From Pseudomonas sp. RIT288 (GTDB lineage Bacteria; Pseudomonadota; Gammaproteobacteria; Pseudomonadales; Pseudomonadaceae): DNA of 64,000 bases. The DNA lies in assembly GCF_000631985.1 (NCBI RefSeq), contig NZ_JFYN01000001.1, forward strand, positions 620,001-684,000. Reading direction: 5' to 3'. Below, in pieces: positions 8,772 through 17,831 of this stretch (its first letter is position 1; the number at the start of each line of letters is the position of its first letter). Below the pieces are notes generated by a model, which did no database searches, was not told where the DNA came from, and worked only from the letters and a program-made list of their open reading frames with translations. The position numbers and the translations under genes are program-made.

Positions 8772-10172
8772 ATGAGCAACTACGACGTGGTCATTCTGGG
8801 CGGAGGCCCCGGTGGTTATAACGCGGCGATCCGCGCCGGCCAGTTGGGCCTGAGGGCGGCATGCGTGGAAGGTCGCGCCACCCTCGGCGGCACCTGCCTG
8901 AACGTCGGCTGCATGCCGTCAAAGGCCTTGCTACACGCCTCGGAGCTGTACGACGCGGCCATGGGTGCGGAATTCGCCAACCTCGGTATCGAGGTCAAAC
9001 CCACGCTCAACCTCGCGCAAATGATGAAACAGAAAGACGAAAGCGTGAGCGGCCTGACCAAAGGCATCGAGTTTCTGTTTCGCAAGAACAAGGTCGACTG
9101 GATCAAGGGCTGGGGCCACATCGACGGCCCGGGCAAAGTCACGGTGACCGACGAGCAGGGCAACAAGACCGAGCTGAGCGCCAAGGACATCATCATCGCC
9201 ACCGGCTCCGAACCCACGCCCCTGCCCGGTGTCGAGATCGACAATCAACGCATCCTCGACTCCACCGGGGCGCTGTCGCTGAGTGAAGTGCCCAAGCATC
9301 TGGTAGTGATCGGCGCCGGGGTGATCGGCCTGGAACTGGGTTCGGTCTGGCGGCGCCTCGGCGCCCAAGTGACCGTTGTCGAATACCTCGACCGCATCTG
9401 CCCGGGTGTTGATGGCGAGGCCGGCAAAACTCTGCAGCGTTCGCTGAGCAAGCAAGGCATCAGCTTCAAATTGAGTTCGAAGGTCACCAGCGCCACCACC
9501 TCGGCCAACGGTGTGCAACTCAGCGTCGAACCCGCCGCCGGTGGCAACGCAGAATTGCTCGAAGCCGACTACGTGCTGGTCGCGATCGGCCGGCGCCCGT
9601 ACACCAAAGGCCTGGGCCTGGAGAACGTCGGCCTGAGCACCGACAAGCGCGGCATGCTCGCCAACCGCCAGCACCGCACCGAGGCGCCGGGCGTGTGGGT
9701 GATCGGCGACGTGACGTCCGGGCCGATGCTCGCGCACAAGGCCGAGGACGAAGCGATGGCCTGCGTGGAACAGATCGTCGGCAAGGCCGGCGAGGTCAAC
9801 TACGAGCTGATCCCCAATGTCATCTACACCCGTCCGGAACTGGCCAGTGTGGGCAAGACCGAAGAGCAACTGAAGGCCGAAGGGCGCGCCTATAAAGTCG
9901 GCAAGTTTCCGTTCACCGCCAACAGCCGGGCGAAGATCAACCATGAGACCGAAGGCTTCGCCAAGGTTCTCGCCGACGAGCGCACGGACGAAATCCTCGG
10001 CGTGCACCTGGTCGGCCCGAGCGTCAGCGAAATGATTGGTGAATACTGCGTGGCCATGGAGTTCAGCGCCTCGGCCGAAGACATTGCGCTGACCTGCCAT
10101 CCGCACCCGACCCGCTCCGAGGCGCTGCGTCAGGCGGCAATGAATGTCGAGGGGATGGCAACACAGATGTAA
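8772..10172 (+). CDS. lpd: Dihydrolipoyl dehydrogenase (E3)
   Basis: FAD- and NAD-dependent disulfide oxidoreductase that reoxidises dihydrolipoamide in 2-oxo-acid dehydrogenase complexes. It has 466 residues, normal length. The FAD-binding motif GGGPGGYNAAIRAGQLG is at the N-terminus, the redox-active disulfide sits in GGTCLNVGCMPSK, the NAD motif around VIGAGVIGLELGSVW is central, and the catalytic His-Glu pair is in CHPHPTRSE near the C-terminus. The ATG is preceded by GAGGAG. No E1 or E2 gene is adjacent, so it stands alone like the additional lpd copies of pseudomonads (for example lpd3 of P. aeruginosa). Which complex it serves cannot be read here. Confidence 0.95.
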   Translation: MSNYDVVILGGGPGGYNAAIRAGQLGLRAACVEGRATLGGTCLNVGCMPSKALLHASELYDAAMGAEFANLGIEVKPTLNLAQMMKQKDESVSGLTKGIEFLFRKNKVDWIKGWGHIDGPGKVTVTDEQGNKTELSAKDIIIATGSEPTPLPGVEIDNQRILDSTGALSLSEVPKHLVVIGAGVIGLELGSVWRRLGAQVTVVEYLDRICPGVDGEAGKTLQRSLSKQGISFKLSSKVTSATTSANGVQLSVEPAAGGNAELLEADYVLVAIGRRPYTKGLGLENVGLSTDKRGMLANRQHRTEAPGVWVIGDVTSGPMLAHKAEDEAMACVEQIVGKAGEVNYELIPNVIYTRPELASVGKTEEQLKAEGRAYKVGKFPFTANSRAKINHETEGFAKVLADERTDEILGVHLVGPSVSEMIGEYCVAMEFSASAEDIALTCHPHPTRSEALRQAAMNVEGMATQM

Positions 10173-10190
10173 CCGTCGACCGGCAACCTC

Positions 10191-10254
10191 TTCGCGAGCA
10201 GGCTCGCTCCCACATTCGATCGCATTCCAATGTGGGAGCGAGCCTGCTCGCGAA
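10191..10254. repeat. REP-type inverted repeat downstream of lpd
   Basis: Two perfect 26-base arms (10191-10216 and 10229-10254) face each other across a 12-base spacer. The core reads GCGAGCAGGCTCGCTCCCAC, a common Pseudomonas REP sequence. It lies between convergent lpd and the Lrp gene, where it can act as a transcription terminator or mRNA stabiliser. Confidence 0.85.
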
Positions 10255-10268
10255 AGGAGCGACCCGCT

Positions 10269-10742
10269 CTACAGCGGAAGATGCCCCAACGGCAACGCCC
10301 CCGGCGTCTTCACCGTGTGAATCGCAAAGTTGCTGCGAATGTCACTCACCCCCGGCAGCTTCAGCAGACAGCCGCTGAGAAACCGGTCATACGCGCGCAG
10401 GTCCGGCACCACCACCTGCAACAGAAAGTCCGACTCCCCCGACACCAGAAACGCCGAGATCACTTCCGGCAGCGCCGTGACCGCCGCGTAAAACGCTTCG
10501 GCCTGCTCATCGTTGTGGCGCTCGACCTTGACCCCGACAAACACCGTCAGCCCCAGCCCCACTTCATCGCGATCGAGGTTGGCCTGATAGCCACGAATCA
10601 CCCCGGCCTCCTCCAGCATCCGCACCCGGCGCAGGCACGGTGACGCCGACAGGCCGATCTCGTCCGCCAGCTCAACGTTGCTCAGCCGGCCGTTGCGCTG
10701 CAGCGCGGCGAGAATCTTGCGATCAAAAGCGTCGAGTTTCAT
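10269..10742 (-). CDS. Lrp/AsnC family transcriptional regulator
   Basis: 157 residues, typical for the family. The N-terminal winged helix-turn-helix spans about residues 5-55, with the recognition region around LADEIGLSASPCLRRVRML; a C-terminal RAM ligand-binding domain follows (about 70-145). Proteins of this type bind DNA as octamers or similar assemblies and respond to amino acids. It is divergent from a LysE-type amino acid exporter 145 bp away, an arrangement that suggests it controls that exporter and probably itself. The effector is not known. Confidence 0.9.
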   Translation of the reverse strand: MKLDAFDRKILAALQRNGRLSNVELADEIGLSASPCLRRVRMLEEAGVIRGYQANLDRDEVGLGLTVFVGVKVERHNDEQAEAFYAAVTALPEVISAFLVSGESDFLLQVVVPDLRAYDRFLSGCLLKLPGVSDIRSNFAIHTVKTPGALPLGHLPL

Positions 10743-10887
10743 TGTTGGCAGATCCTGCTGGTCAAGGCGTAAAAAGAAAGCAGGTTATGCCAATCCTGAC
10801 GCGTTTTGAAGCTCACTTCGCAAGCACCTGCCCCGCCCTTGCACCATAGACTTTGCTCACCGAATCGACAACGAAAGGGGCGGCAAC

Positions 10888-11517
10888 ATGGCGAATATGT
10901 GGATGTTTTTTCTGGCATTGGCGGTGGTCTTCCTGTTGCCCGGCCCGGACATGATTCTGTTGCTGCAAACCGGTGCCCGCCAGGGTCGTGGCGCGGCACT
11001 GGCGACCGCCGTTGGCCTGGCGATCGCCCGGGGCTGTCATGTGGCATTGGCGGCGCTGGGTCTGGCCGCGTTGTTCAAGGCGGCGCCGTGGACATTTGAT
11101 CTGGTGCGCCTGGCCGGAGCCGCTTACCTGTTGTGGATCGGCATTCAATGCCTGCGCAGCAGCATGCTGCCGAACCTGAATACGGCTGCCGTGACTGACA
11201 CCCAAGGACAATGGCGCGAGGCGATTCGCCGTGGCCTGCTGACCAATCTGCTCAACCCCAAAGCCTTGCTGTTCTGCTCGGTGCTGTTGCCGCAATTCAT
11301 CGTCAATGACGGCGCAGCGGTGCTGACCCAATTTGCCACCCTCGGCGTGTTACTGGTAGGCGTCGGGCTGCTGTTCGACAGCGCCTACGCCCTGACCGGT
11401 GCTGCGCTGGGCCGTTGGCTGCAACACAGTCCAACCGCCCAACGCGTCCAGCAATGGCTGTTCGGCAGCCTGCTGATCGGCTTCGCCGTGCGCCTGACCT
11501 TTATTCAGCAGGCCTAA
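10888..11517 (+). CDS. LysE/RhtB family amino acid exporter
   Basis: 209-residue inner-membrane protein with about six hydrophobic segments. The N-terminal signature LLPGPDMILLLQTGARQG and the central LLTNLLNPKALLFC motif are diagnostic of the LysE/RhtB family, which exports amino acids or derivatives using the proton gradient. The ATG at 10888 follows AAAGGGG. The gene is divergent from an Lrp-type regulator that probably controls it. Its TAA stop shares bases with the TAG stop of the convergent downstream gene. The substrate cannot be assigned from sequence. Confidence 0.9.
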   Translation: MANMWMFFLALAVVFLLPGPDMILLLQTGARQGRGAALATAVGLAIARGCHVALAALGLAALFKAAPWTFDLVRLAGAAYLLWIGIQCLRSSMLPNLNTAAVTDTQGQWREAIRRGLLTNLLNPKALLFCSVLLPQFIVNDGAAVLTQFATLGVLLVGVGLLFDSAYALTGAALGRWLQHSPTAQRVQQWLFGSLLIGFAVRLTFIQQA

Positions 11518-13652
11518 CGTTTGCGGGACTTGCGTTGGCGCCGGCTGATCAGCGCCAATGCAACGCCGACCGCCAGCACGATCGCGCCGATCTGTACCGG
11601 CCATTTGTAGGGCCGCAGGGCCGTGCGCGCAGCATCGGTCACCTGGGTGACGTAACGCTTGTCGGCGTTCTCAAAATCCGGGTATGGGCATTGGTGACCG
11701 AAGTCACCGGCCCAAACCACATAAGGACCCTCATTGACGTGTCGTCGATACAACGCGCTCTGCTCTTCCAGGCTGCTGTTGAAACCCGCGGCGTTACACA
11801 ACACCGCAGCAAACGCCTGGCTGGTGTGCGGCAAGTTATCGGCGGCCCGGCTGGCCAGCGCGGTGGCGACAAAACGGTAGTGATAACGCTCGTCCGGCTG
11901 CGCTTCACTGGCCTTCTGGCGCTGCACTTCAGCCTCGGCCACCAGCGGCCCGACTTTCAGCTCGGTGCTTTCCAGGCTGTAGTTGCCGCCAAATGTGGCG
12001 TAGTCCGGCGCCATCTCATAGCCGAGAATATCCATGCCCCATTCACGCGCGGTCCACGCCGCGTTGTACAAAGCGCTGGCGCGTTTGCTCGGCCACCACG
12101 CAGCGTCAGCCTTCATCCGTTGCTCGCCGTACAGCCGGGCCTTGTGCTGCAGATCCGGATTGTCGAAATAGCCGACCGCTTCCTCGTAATGCCCTTCACG
12201 CAGCAAGCGCCGGCCCAGCAGATTGCGCAGGCTGGCGGCGACCGGCAGCGGCACGTAGTTGTCGCGCTGCTGCTGGGTCAACGCCGGCGGCGCCGGCACG
12301 TTGTCATCGACATACCGCTTGAGTTCATCGACCGTCAGTACGCGCTCGGCCACCGTCGCCGCGTCGAACCAGTAGAGGCTGTTGCTGCGATACAACTGCA
12401 CGAACGCTTGCAGGTATTCACCGCGTTGCAGCGCCAGAATAGCGCTTTCGCCCTCGACCCGGCATTTTGGCTGAACGGTTTCAAAGTCCCAGTCCGGAGT
12501 GCGTCGGTAACCCCAATCCTCGCTCTGCGGGAACGCCTGCGCGGCTTTGGCATAGGCGGCAGCTGCGGCATTTTTATCGCCGTCACGCACCGCCAGCTTG
12601 GCCCGCAGCCACCACGCCAGTCCGCCGTCACCGGCGTTTTCGAGGAAGGCCTTGGCGCTGGCGTAATCACCCTGTTGATAGTTCATCGCTGCCAGCCGAT
12701 CGGCGTTTTCCAGGCTGCCACGGGTGCTGTCCTGCAGCAGCTTGATGAGCTTCTTCTCGTTCGACGGTTGCTCGTCGAACGACCAGCCCATGCGGCTGAT
12801 CAACGAAGCGGTGACCAGTTGCTGCACGGCCTTGCGCTCCAGCAGCTTGGCCAGTTGCGGTTCGGGCAGTTCGGCCAGCTCATTCATCAGTTGTTTCAGC
12901 GAGGTGTACCCCACGGCCGAGCCGTGCAGGTTCTGCGCTTCGTACAGTTCGATGGCGCCGTTCCAGTCACCAGCGTTGCGCAGCACCCGCGCCTCTTCAC
13001 CGAGACTGGCCACCCCCAGCTCCAGCGGATCACTGAAGCCATCGATGCTCATTTGTCGGGCCTGACGGAAGGCCGCGCGTGCCTCCTCCAGCACCTCGAT
13101 GACATCGCCCGCCTCGGCACTCATGGCAAACCAGGCACGCCCCAGGGAATACGCCGCCCAGGTGCTGCGCAGCGGACGCTGATCGGCCGGCAGCGCCAGC
13201 ACTTTGTTGAAGTATTCGATCGCCAGCGGATGATCGCCAGTGGCAAACGCCACCGCGCCGGCCACGTACAAACGGATTTCCGCCGGCAGGCTGGCGCCCT
13301 GCACTTCGACCTGACGCGCATCGGTCAGGCCACGCAGTTGCTTGACCAGCGTCTGTTGCTCGGCGCTCAGACCGACCTGCTCGGCTTTTTCGCGCACCGC
13401 AGCAGGCTCGCTTGCGTCGCCGTACATATCGTCGGGATTGTGCGTCGCCGCCGTGACATTCTTCAGCCCGGCAATGGTCTTGCCGAGGCGGCTGATCTCG
13501 AAGTTGAAGTTGCCCTCAGGCAGCTCGGCCAGCGTCTGCCCGCGATTGTCGAGCAGGCGCATCGGGAAGTCCGGGCCGCAGGCCAACGCCGAACCCAGCG
13601 GCAGGCTGAGGCTCAGGCAGAGCAGATGGCGGGGCCAGTTACGGGTCAACAT
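11514..13652 (-). CDS. Exported TPR-like protein of unknown function
   Basis: 712 residues from the ATG at 13650-13652, which has a strong AAGGAGG upstream; a longer open frame to 13895 overlaps the previous gene and lacks a signal peptide. An N-terminal signal sequence (about 1-25, ending GSALAC) precedes the mature CGPDFP. Several degenerate tetratricopeptide-like units can be seen, for example around HPLAIEYFNKVLALP, GDWNGAIELYEAQ, GDYASAKAFLENA and GHYEEAVGYF. A single membrane helix and a basic tail end the protein (about 685-712), so it is probably periplasmic and membrane-anchored. The start overlaps the upstream DUF3142 lipoprotein gene by 14 bases, which suggests coupled translation. 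Function not recognised. Confidence 0.75.
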   Translation of the reverse strand: MLTRNWPRHLLCLSLSLPLGSALACGPDFPMRLLDNRGQTLAELPEGNFNFEISRLGKTIAGLKNVTAATHNPDDMYGDASEPAAVREKAEQVGLSAEQQTLVKQLRGLTDARQVEVQGASLPAEIRLYVAGAVAFATGDHPLAIEYFNKVLALPADQRPLRSTWAAYSLGRAWFAMSAEAGDVIEVLEEARAAFRQARQMSIDGFSDPLELGVASLGEEARVLRNAGDWNGAIELYEAQNLHGSAVGYTSLKQLMNELAELPEPQLAKLLERKAVQQLVTASLISRMGWSFDEQPSNEKKLIKLLQDSTRGSLENADRLAAMNYQQGDYASAKAFLENAGDGGLAWWLRAKLAVRDGDKNAAAAAYAKAAQAFPQSEDWGYRRTPDWDFETVQPKCRVEGESAILALQRGEYLQAFVQLYRSNSLYWFDAATVAERVLTVDELKRYVDDNVPAPPALTQQQRDNYVPLPVAASLRNLLGRRLLREGHYEEAVGYFDNPDLQHKARLYGEQRMKADAAWWPSKRASALYNAAWTAREWGMDILGYEMAPDYATFGGNYSLESTELKVGPLVAEAEVQRQKASEAQPDERYHYRFVATALASRAADNLPHTSQAFAAVLCNAAGFNSSLEEQSALYRRHVNEGPYVVWAGDFGHQCPYPDFENADKRYVTQVTDAARTALRPYKWPVQIGAIVLAVGVALALISRRQRKSRKR

Positions 13653-14826
13653 GCGAACCTCCTTGATCAATAAATGCACAGCGCGCCCAACCAATGGCGC
13701 GTTGTCCACCCGCCGGCAGACGACCGTCGCGCAGGCGGGTGAAGGTAAGCAGATCCGCGCTCTGTTGCAACGAGTAACCGGCGAGCGCATCGGCGCCCTC
13801 GCAAGCGCTGGCCTTGACGCGCAACTGCGCAGGCCAGGCCGCGTCGAGATTGCCTGAGTTGGCAAGGTGGATATCGTAGAGGCCGTCGTGCTCACTGAAG
13901 CTCAGGCCGAGCCGGCTGCTCAACGCATCGCCGCGAGCCACGGCGCGCAACGTGGTCAGGCTCCAGGCCCGACGATCGTTGGGTAGCGGCAGACGAAACC
14001 AGATCAACCCGGCCAGATGTTCCGGGCGATCCTCGCGCAGGTCTTTGGCCAGTCCGCTCAGTTGCTGCGGATCGGCGAGCAGTTCCCGGCGTTGCCCGTC
14101 GCGCTCGATCGGCACTTCACTTTCCACCACCGGGGCGCCATCGGCATCCGGCAGCAGCGCCACGCCATAGGCGGGCAGTGCCAGATAGAAGGGTTTGCTG
14201 CTGATTTTGCCCCAGTCGCTGGCCCAGCGCCGCGCCTGCTCGGGGTCGAACAGCCCGCGTCGCGGATCACTGACGGCATGTACCTGCAGCACGCTGCTGT
14301 CGACTGCGGCCAACAACGCCGGCAACTGTGAACTGCCGAGCCACGCCGGCAGCGCGGTGATGCTCAGCGGCAACGATGCGGGTAACGCGGAACGCAGATG
14401 TGTCAGGAACTCGATGTATTCCGGCAGACGCGCATTACCCGCATCATGGTCGATCTCTACGCCGCTCAGCGTCAGCCCTTGCGCCTGCCAGTCGGCGACA
14501 ACCCGAAGAATCTGCGCCGTGACCTGCGACTGATCCAGACTTTTGAGCTGACCGTCGAGGCGAATCACCGCGATCAGAGGGCGGCCATCGTGCTGGAGCA
14601 ACGGCGCATCGATACGCGCCCGATGCCAGCCGTCATTGGGGAATGCCTGCAAGGCCAGCACGCGCAGTGTCGAGAAGCTTTCGCGGCTATCGCGCAGGGC
14701 AGCGTCATGGGCCGGGGTCCATTGGCGTTGCCAGATATAAAGTTGTTGATCGAGGGCGGGGGCGTCATGCCGCTCGCAAGCAGCGAGCAGCAGCGCCGCG
14801 ATCAAAATCGAAAAGCCGAACCGCAT
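13639..14826 (-). CDS. DUF3142 domain lipoprotein
   Basis: 395 residues. The first 17 residues form a lipoprotein signal with lipobox LLAAC, so the mature protein should be lipidated at Cys17; residue +2 is Glu, not the Asp typical of inner-membrane retention. The body matches the DUF3142 family as I recognise it: an alternating alpha/beta layout with an acidic motif LSGVEIDHDAGNARL near the middle that recalls glycoside-hydrolase barrels. That resemblance is inference. It is upstream of and overlaps the TPR-like exported protein by 14 bases, so the two are probably one two-gene unit at the cell envelope. Substrate and role unknown. Confidence 0.75.
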   Translation of the reverse strand: MRFGFSILIAALLLAACERHDAPALDQQLYIWQRQWTPAHDAALRDSRESFSTLRVLALQAFPNDGWHRARIDAPLLQHDGRPLIAVIRLDGQLKSLDQSQVTAQILRVVADWQAQGLTLSGVEIDHDAGNARLPEYIEFLTHLRSALPASLPLSITALPAWLGSSQLPALLAAVDSSVLQVHAVSDPRRGLFDPEQARRWASDWGKISSKPFYLALPAYGVALLPDADGAPVVESEVPIERDGQRRELLADPQQLSGLAKDLREDRPEHLAGLIWFRLPLPNDRRAWSLTTLRAVARGDALSSRLGLSFSEHDGLYDIHLANSGNLDAAWPAQLRVKASACEGADALAGYSLQQSADLLTFTRLRDGRLPAGGQRAIGWARCAFIDQGGSHVDP

Positions 14827-14870
14827 GAAATGCCTATTCCCTGCCGATACAAAAATGCAGGGTACACAAA

Positions 14871-14967
14871 TCCCTGTAGGAGTGAGCCTGCTCGCGATGA
14901 CGGAGTGGCAGGCAACATCGATATCGACTGTTACAGCGCCATCGCGAGCAGGTTCACCCTACAGGGA
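14871..14967. repeat. REP-type imperfect inverted repeat
   Basis: Arms 14871-14899 and 14940-14967 are complementary apart from small differences. They combine a CTGTAGG outer end with the AGCCTGCTCGCGATG core, so this looks like a hybrid of the two REP variants seen at 10191 and 30188. It lies between the 3' end of a methyltransferase gene and the 5' side of the DUF3142 gene. Confidence 0.75.
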
Positions 14968-14974
14968 GAGCGAC

Positions 14975-15802
14975 TCAAGGCTTGCGGGCAATGATCACCT
15001 GACTCTTCGCCACCACCGCGTCCAGCGCCTGCTTGATCTGCGCACCCCGGGGCGAATCGAGCACCGCTTGCCAGGTGTTGGCCCAATGCTCGAGCAACGG
15101 GTGATCCGGGTTGCTGAAATCGACCTTGGCTTCCCAGAACAGCAGCATCCACATCGACCAGTAAAAACCGTACTGGCTATGGCTGATGATCTCCAGCCCG
15201 GCATCGCTGACCATCGTCTTGAACTGCTCTTCACTGATGATGCGAATGTGGTTGGGCTTCTGGAAATACTCTGGCGCCGCAATGTCCTTCTGCAAATCTT
15301 CAGAGCTTGGGTGCGGCACGCTCAGCAGGTAAAGCGCACCGGACTGGCCGACCCGCACCAGTTCGGCGAGGAACTGCGCCGGGTCATCGACGTGCTCGAT
15401 GACTTCGGTGGACACCACGCGGGTGGCGGTGCCGTCGGCAATCGGCAACGGATTGCAGTCGGTGACGTGGCACTCGACGCTGCGCGCCGGGGTATCGCTC
15501 AGGCGTTGACGGGAGGCCTCGACCTTGGCGCCGTCGATGTCGGCAATGATGATCTTCGCCCCGCGCATGCCGCAGAAATGCACGTTGCCGCCGTCACCAC
15601 AGCCGACATCGAGCAAGGTGTCATCGGCGGTGACCGCAAAGCCCTTGAACAGCTCGCCGGTCTCCTGGTTGAACCAGCCGCTGAGCTTGGCATCGTAGAG
15701 ACCGAGCATGTACGGATCGACCTTGTCCGCCACCGGGGCGACGGGCTGCGCGGGGGCCGGTGCAGGCGTCGCCGCCGTGAGTTTTTTCAAGAGGCTCAGC
15801 AT
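14975..15802 (-). CDS. SAM-dependent methyltransferase of the polysaccharide antigen accessory operon (PA5459-like)
   Basis: 275 residues from the ATG at 15800-15802, chosen because the protein then aligns with its paralogue two genes upstream. Class I methyltransferase: motif I is DTLLDVGCGDGGN, and a later TEVIEHVDDP fits the usual post-I region. The N-terminus carries an Ala/Pro-rich linker. It shares a block (YDAKLSGWF..GELFKGFAVTADD) and the C-terminal SQVIIARKP with the 294-residue methyltransferase, so the pair arose by duplication. It is the last gene of a five-gene operon whose order matches PA5455-PA5459 beside the P. aeruginosa A-band locus. The likely role, by inference, is methylation of rhamnan sugars. 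Confidence 0.82.
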   Translation of the reverse strand: MLSLLKKLTAATPAPAPAQPVAPVADKVDPYMLGLYDAKLSGWFNQETGELFKGFAVTADDTLLDVGCGDGGNVHFCGMRGAKIIIADIDGAKVEASRQRLSDTPARSVECHVTDCNPLPIADGTATRVVSTEVIEHVDDPAQFLAELVRVGQSGALYLLSVPHPSSEDLQKDIAAPEYFQKPNHIRIISEEQFKTMVSDAGLEIISHSQYGFYWSMWMLLFWEAKVDFSNPDHPLLEHWANTWQAVLDSPRGAQIKQALDAVVAKSQVIIARKP

Positions 15803-16950
15803 GAGGTGGCTCCGGGAGTTGAAACGGCAGTTCGGGACGTATCGAGGCGCCGCACCAGGGCGGCACCGCGATTGCGCATCGGCATTTCGATGAAGCGGTA
15901 GTTCAGCTCGCTGAGCAGCACGATCAGGCCGAAGGCGATCAGCAAGGTGAGAATCGGGTGCCCGGCCGGGCTCGGCAAACCGGCAGCCTGCAAACGGAAG
16001 ATCAGCTCCCGCACCAGCAGATAGGCCGGGATGTGAATCAGGTAAATGCCGTAGGAACGACTGCCGATCCACGCCATCAGCCGTTGCAGGTGGCCTGCCG
16101 GCAGCAGGTAATCGCGGTTGTACGAGGCGATCCACACCAGCAGCGCGCCGAGCACCGCAATCGAGCCGATGCGATAAGGCGCGAAGGTGAAACGGTCGGT
16201 GGCCATGAAACTCATCAGCAGTGCCACGCCGATCAGCACTGACACCCCGGCCCACGGCCGCCGCAGAAACGTCGGCTGCCAGCGCTGGTAAGAAGGTTGC
16301 GCACTCCACAGCGCCAGCAGCACGCCAAGCGCCAGCGCATCAGTACGCACCACCATCAGCAACGGCGTGCGCAGGGTGAACAGTTGCACCGCCACCAGCG
16401 CCAGCAAGGCCCAGACCAGATGCTTGCGGCACAGCACAATCAGCAGCGGAAACAGCAGGTAAAACTGCTCCTCCAGCGCCAGGCTCCAGTAGACGAAACT
16501 GCTGCCGTATTCGTAATGAAAGAAGCTGTCGGCAAAACGGAAATTGGCGTACTGCAACACCCCCGCCAGCGTCGCCTGCAGGTTGGCGTGCAAGCTGCCA
16601 AAGGCACCGGAGCGGTTGAGAAACACGCACGCGAGGAGGATCAGCGCCAGCCACAACCAGGCTGACGGCAACAGGCGAAACACCCGCCGCAGCCAGAAAT
16701 TGCGCGTCTGCTGCCAGTACTCCTGACGCGTCGTGCAGCCTTGCAGCGCGGGGATCAGGCTGCGCGCGATGACAAAGCCGGAGATCGCGAAAAACAGATC
16801 GACGCCCCACCACGGTTGCGCCCAGGCATGGATTTTTTCCAGCAGCGGCACCGTGTCGGTGAACAGACTGCCCTGTAAGTGATGGAACAGCACCCCGAGC
16901 ACGGCGATGGCGCGCAGCACCTCGATGTCCATGATCCGCCGGGCGCTCAT
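15796..16950 (-). CDS. Membrane acyltransferase family 3 (PA5458-like)
   Basis: 384-residue inner-membrane protein with about ten hydrophobic helices. The N-terminal ERxIAVLGVLFHHLQG-type motif (here LRAIAVLGVLFHHL) and FFAISGFVIARSL are hallmarks of the acyltransferase-3 family, which O-acylates exported or lipid-linked sugars. It overlaps the methyltransferase genes on both sides by 7 and 4 bases, so expression is tightly coupled. From context it probably acetylates the common polysaccharide antigen or its cap; the acceptor is not proven. Confidence 0.87.
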   Translation of the reverse strand: MSARRIMDIEVLRAIAVLGVLFHHLQGSLFTDTVPLLEKIHAWAQPWWGVDLFFAISGFVIARSLIPALQGCTTRQEYWQQTRNFWLRRVFRLLPSAWLWLALILLACVFLNRSGAFGSLHANLQATLAGVLQYANFRFADSFFHYEYGSSFVYWSLALEEQFYLLFPLLIVLCRKHLVWALLALVAVQLFTLRTPLLMVVRTDALALGVLLALWSAQPSYQRWQPTFLRRPWAGVSVLIGVALLMSFMATDRFTFAPYRIGSIAVLGALLVWIASYNRDYLLPAGHLQRLMAWIGSRSYGIYLIHIPAYLLVRELIFRLQAAGLPSPAGHPILTLLIAFGLIVLLSELNYRFIEMPMRNRGAALVRRLDTSRTAVSTPGATSC

Positions 16951-17831
16951 GGCGGACTCCCGGTGCGGGTTTCGCCAGCCAGCGGTTTGCGGGCAATGAT
17001 CACCTGGCTCTTGGGCATGAAGCGGTCGAGCATCTGCTTGATCGCCAAACCGTCGGGCTGCGCCAGCAGGTCTTGCCAGGTGCGCGCCCAGCTTTCCATC
17101 AACGGCGGGTACGGCGCCTGAATCCGGTCGCGTACCGCGCCACCGAGGTCACGGCCAGCGGCGCGTTCGCTGGCCCAGAAGAAGATCATGCCCATCACCC
17201 AGAAGAACCCGCTGGCCTGTCGATGCTCGATCACTAGCCCGGCGTTCTCCACCAGTTCGGCAAAGCGCTGCTCGGTGAAAATCTGCACATGATTGGGCGT
17301 CTGGTAATAACTGGCCGGGGCGATGCCCTGTTGCAGATGCTCGCCTACCGGTGCCGGAACACTCAGCAGGTACTGCGCGCCCGGGCGGCCCATGCGCACC
17401 AGTTCGGCCATGAACGGTTCGGGCTGGTCGATGTGCTCCAGCACTTCCATGCACACCACTTTGCTCGCGCAACCAGCGGCCAGCGGCAATGGCAGGCTGT
17501 TGCTGACCAGCCCCAGATGCGGCTTGGTGCTCTGCGCCTCAACCTGCCGGGCCAGATCGCGGACCTTGTCATGTTCGCTGTCGGTGAAGATTACCGAGGC
17601 GCCCTGCCGCACCGCGAACAGCGTCGCCACGCCTTCGCCGCAACCGACGTCGAGCAAGGTGTCGTCAGCCGTGATCGCGAAGCCCTTGAGCAACTCGCCG
17701 CTGCCTTGCAAAAACCAGCCATCGAGAATCGCGTCATGCAACCCCACGTCCCGTGGCGAAACCCGGCCGGGCGGCTCAGGTGCAACAGGCAAGGGTGCCG
17801 GGCGCAAGCGTGCGAGCAGGCGCCGGATCAT
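16947..17831 (-). CDS. SAM-dependent methyltransferase (PA5457-like)
   Basis: 294 residues, class I methyltransferase with motif I DTLLDVGCGEGVATLF and MEVLEHIDQPEPF after it. It is paralogous to the 275-residue methyltransferase at the operon's end: both have a GLHDA/GLYDA..GWF block, KGFA-TADDTLLDVGCG, and a SQVIIARKP ending. Its start overlaps the stop of the upstream glycosyltransferase by 4 bases, and its stop overlaps the acyltransferase start by 4. The P. aeruginosa counterpart is linked to methylated rhamnose in the common antigen; the same role here is inferred from position. Confidence 0.83.
   Translation of the reverse strand: MIRRLLARLRPAPLPVAPEPPGRVSPRDVGLHDAILDGWFLQGSGELLKGFAITADDTLLDVGCGEGVATLFAVRQGASVIFTDSEHDKVRDLARQVEAQSTKPHLGLVSNSLPLPLAAGCASKVVCMEVLEHIDQPEPFMAELVRMGRPGAQYLLSVPAPVGEHLQQGIAPASYYQTPNHVQIFTEQRFAELVENAGLVIEHRQASGFFWVMGMIFFWASERAAGRDLGGAVRDRIQAPYPPLMESWARTWQDLLAQPDGLAIKQMLDRFMPKSQVIIARKPLAGETRTGSPP

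Noticed and set aside
10191..10254. Possible CRISPR repeat unit
   Set aside because: It is a single inverted repeat with no direct repeat array and no spacers; it is a REP element.
13653..13895. Longer N-terminus of the exported TPR-like protein
   Set aside because: The upstream part is an overlap with the DUF3142 gene in another frame, lacks a signal peptide, and the ATG at 13652 has an AAGGAGG site.
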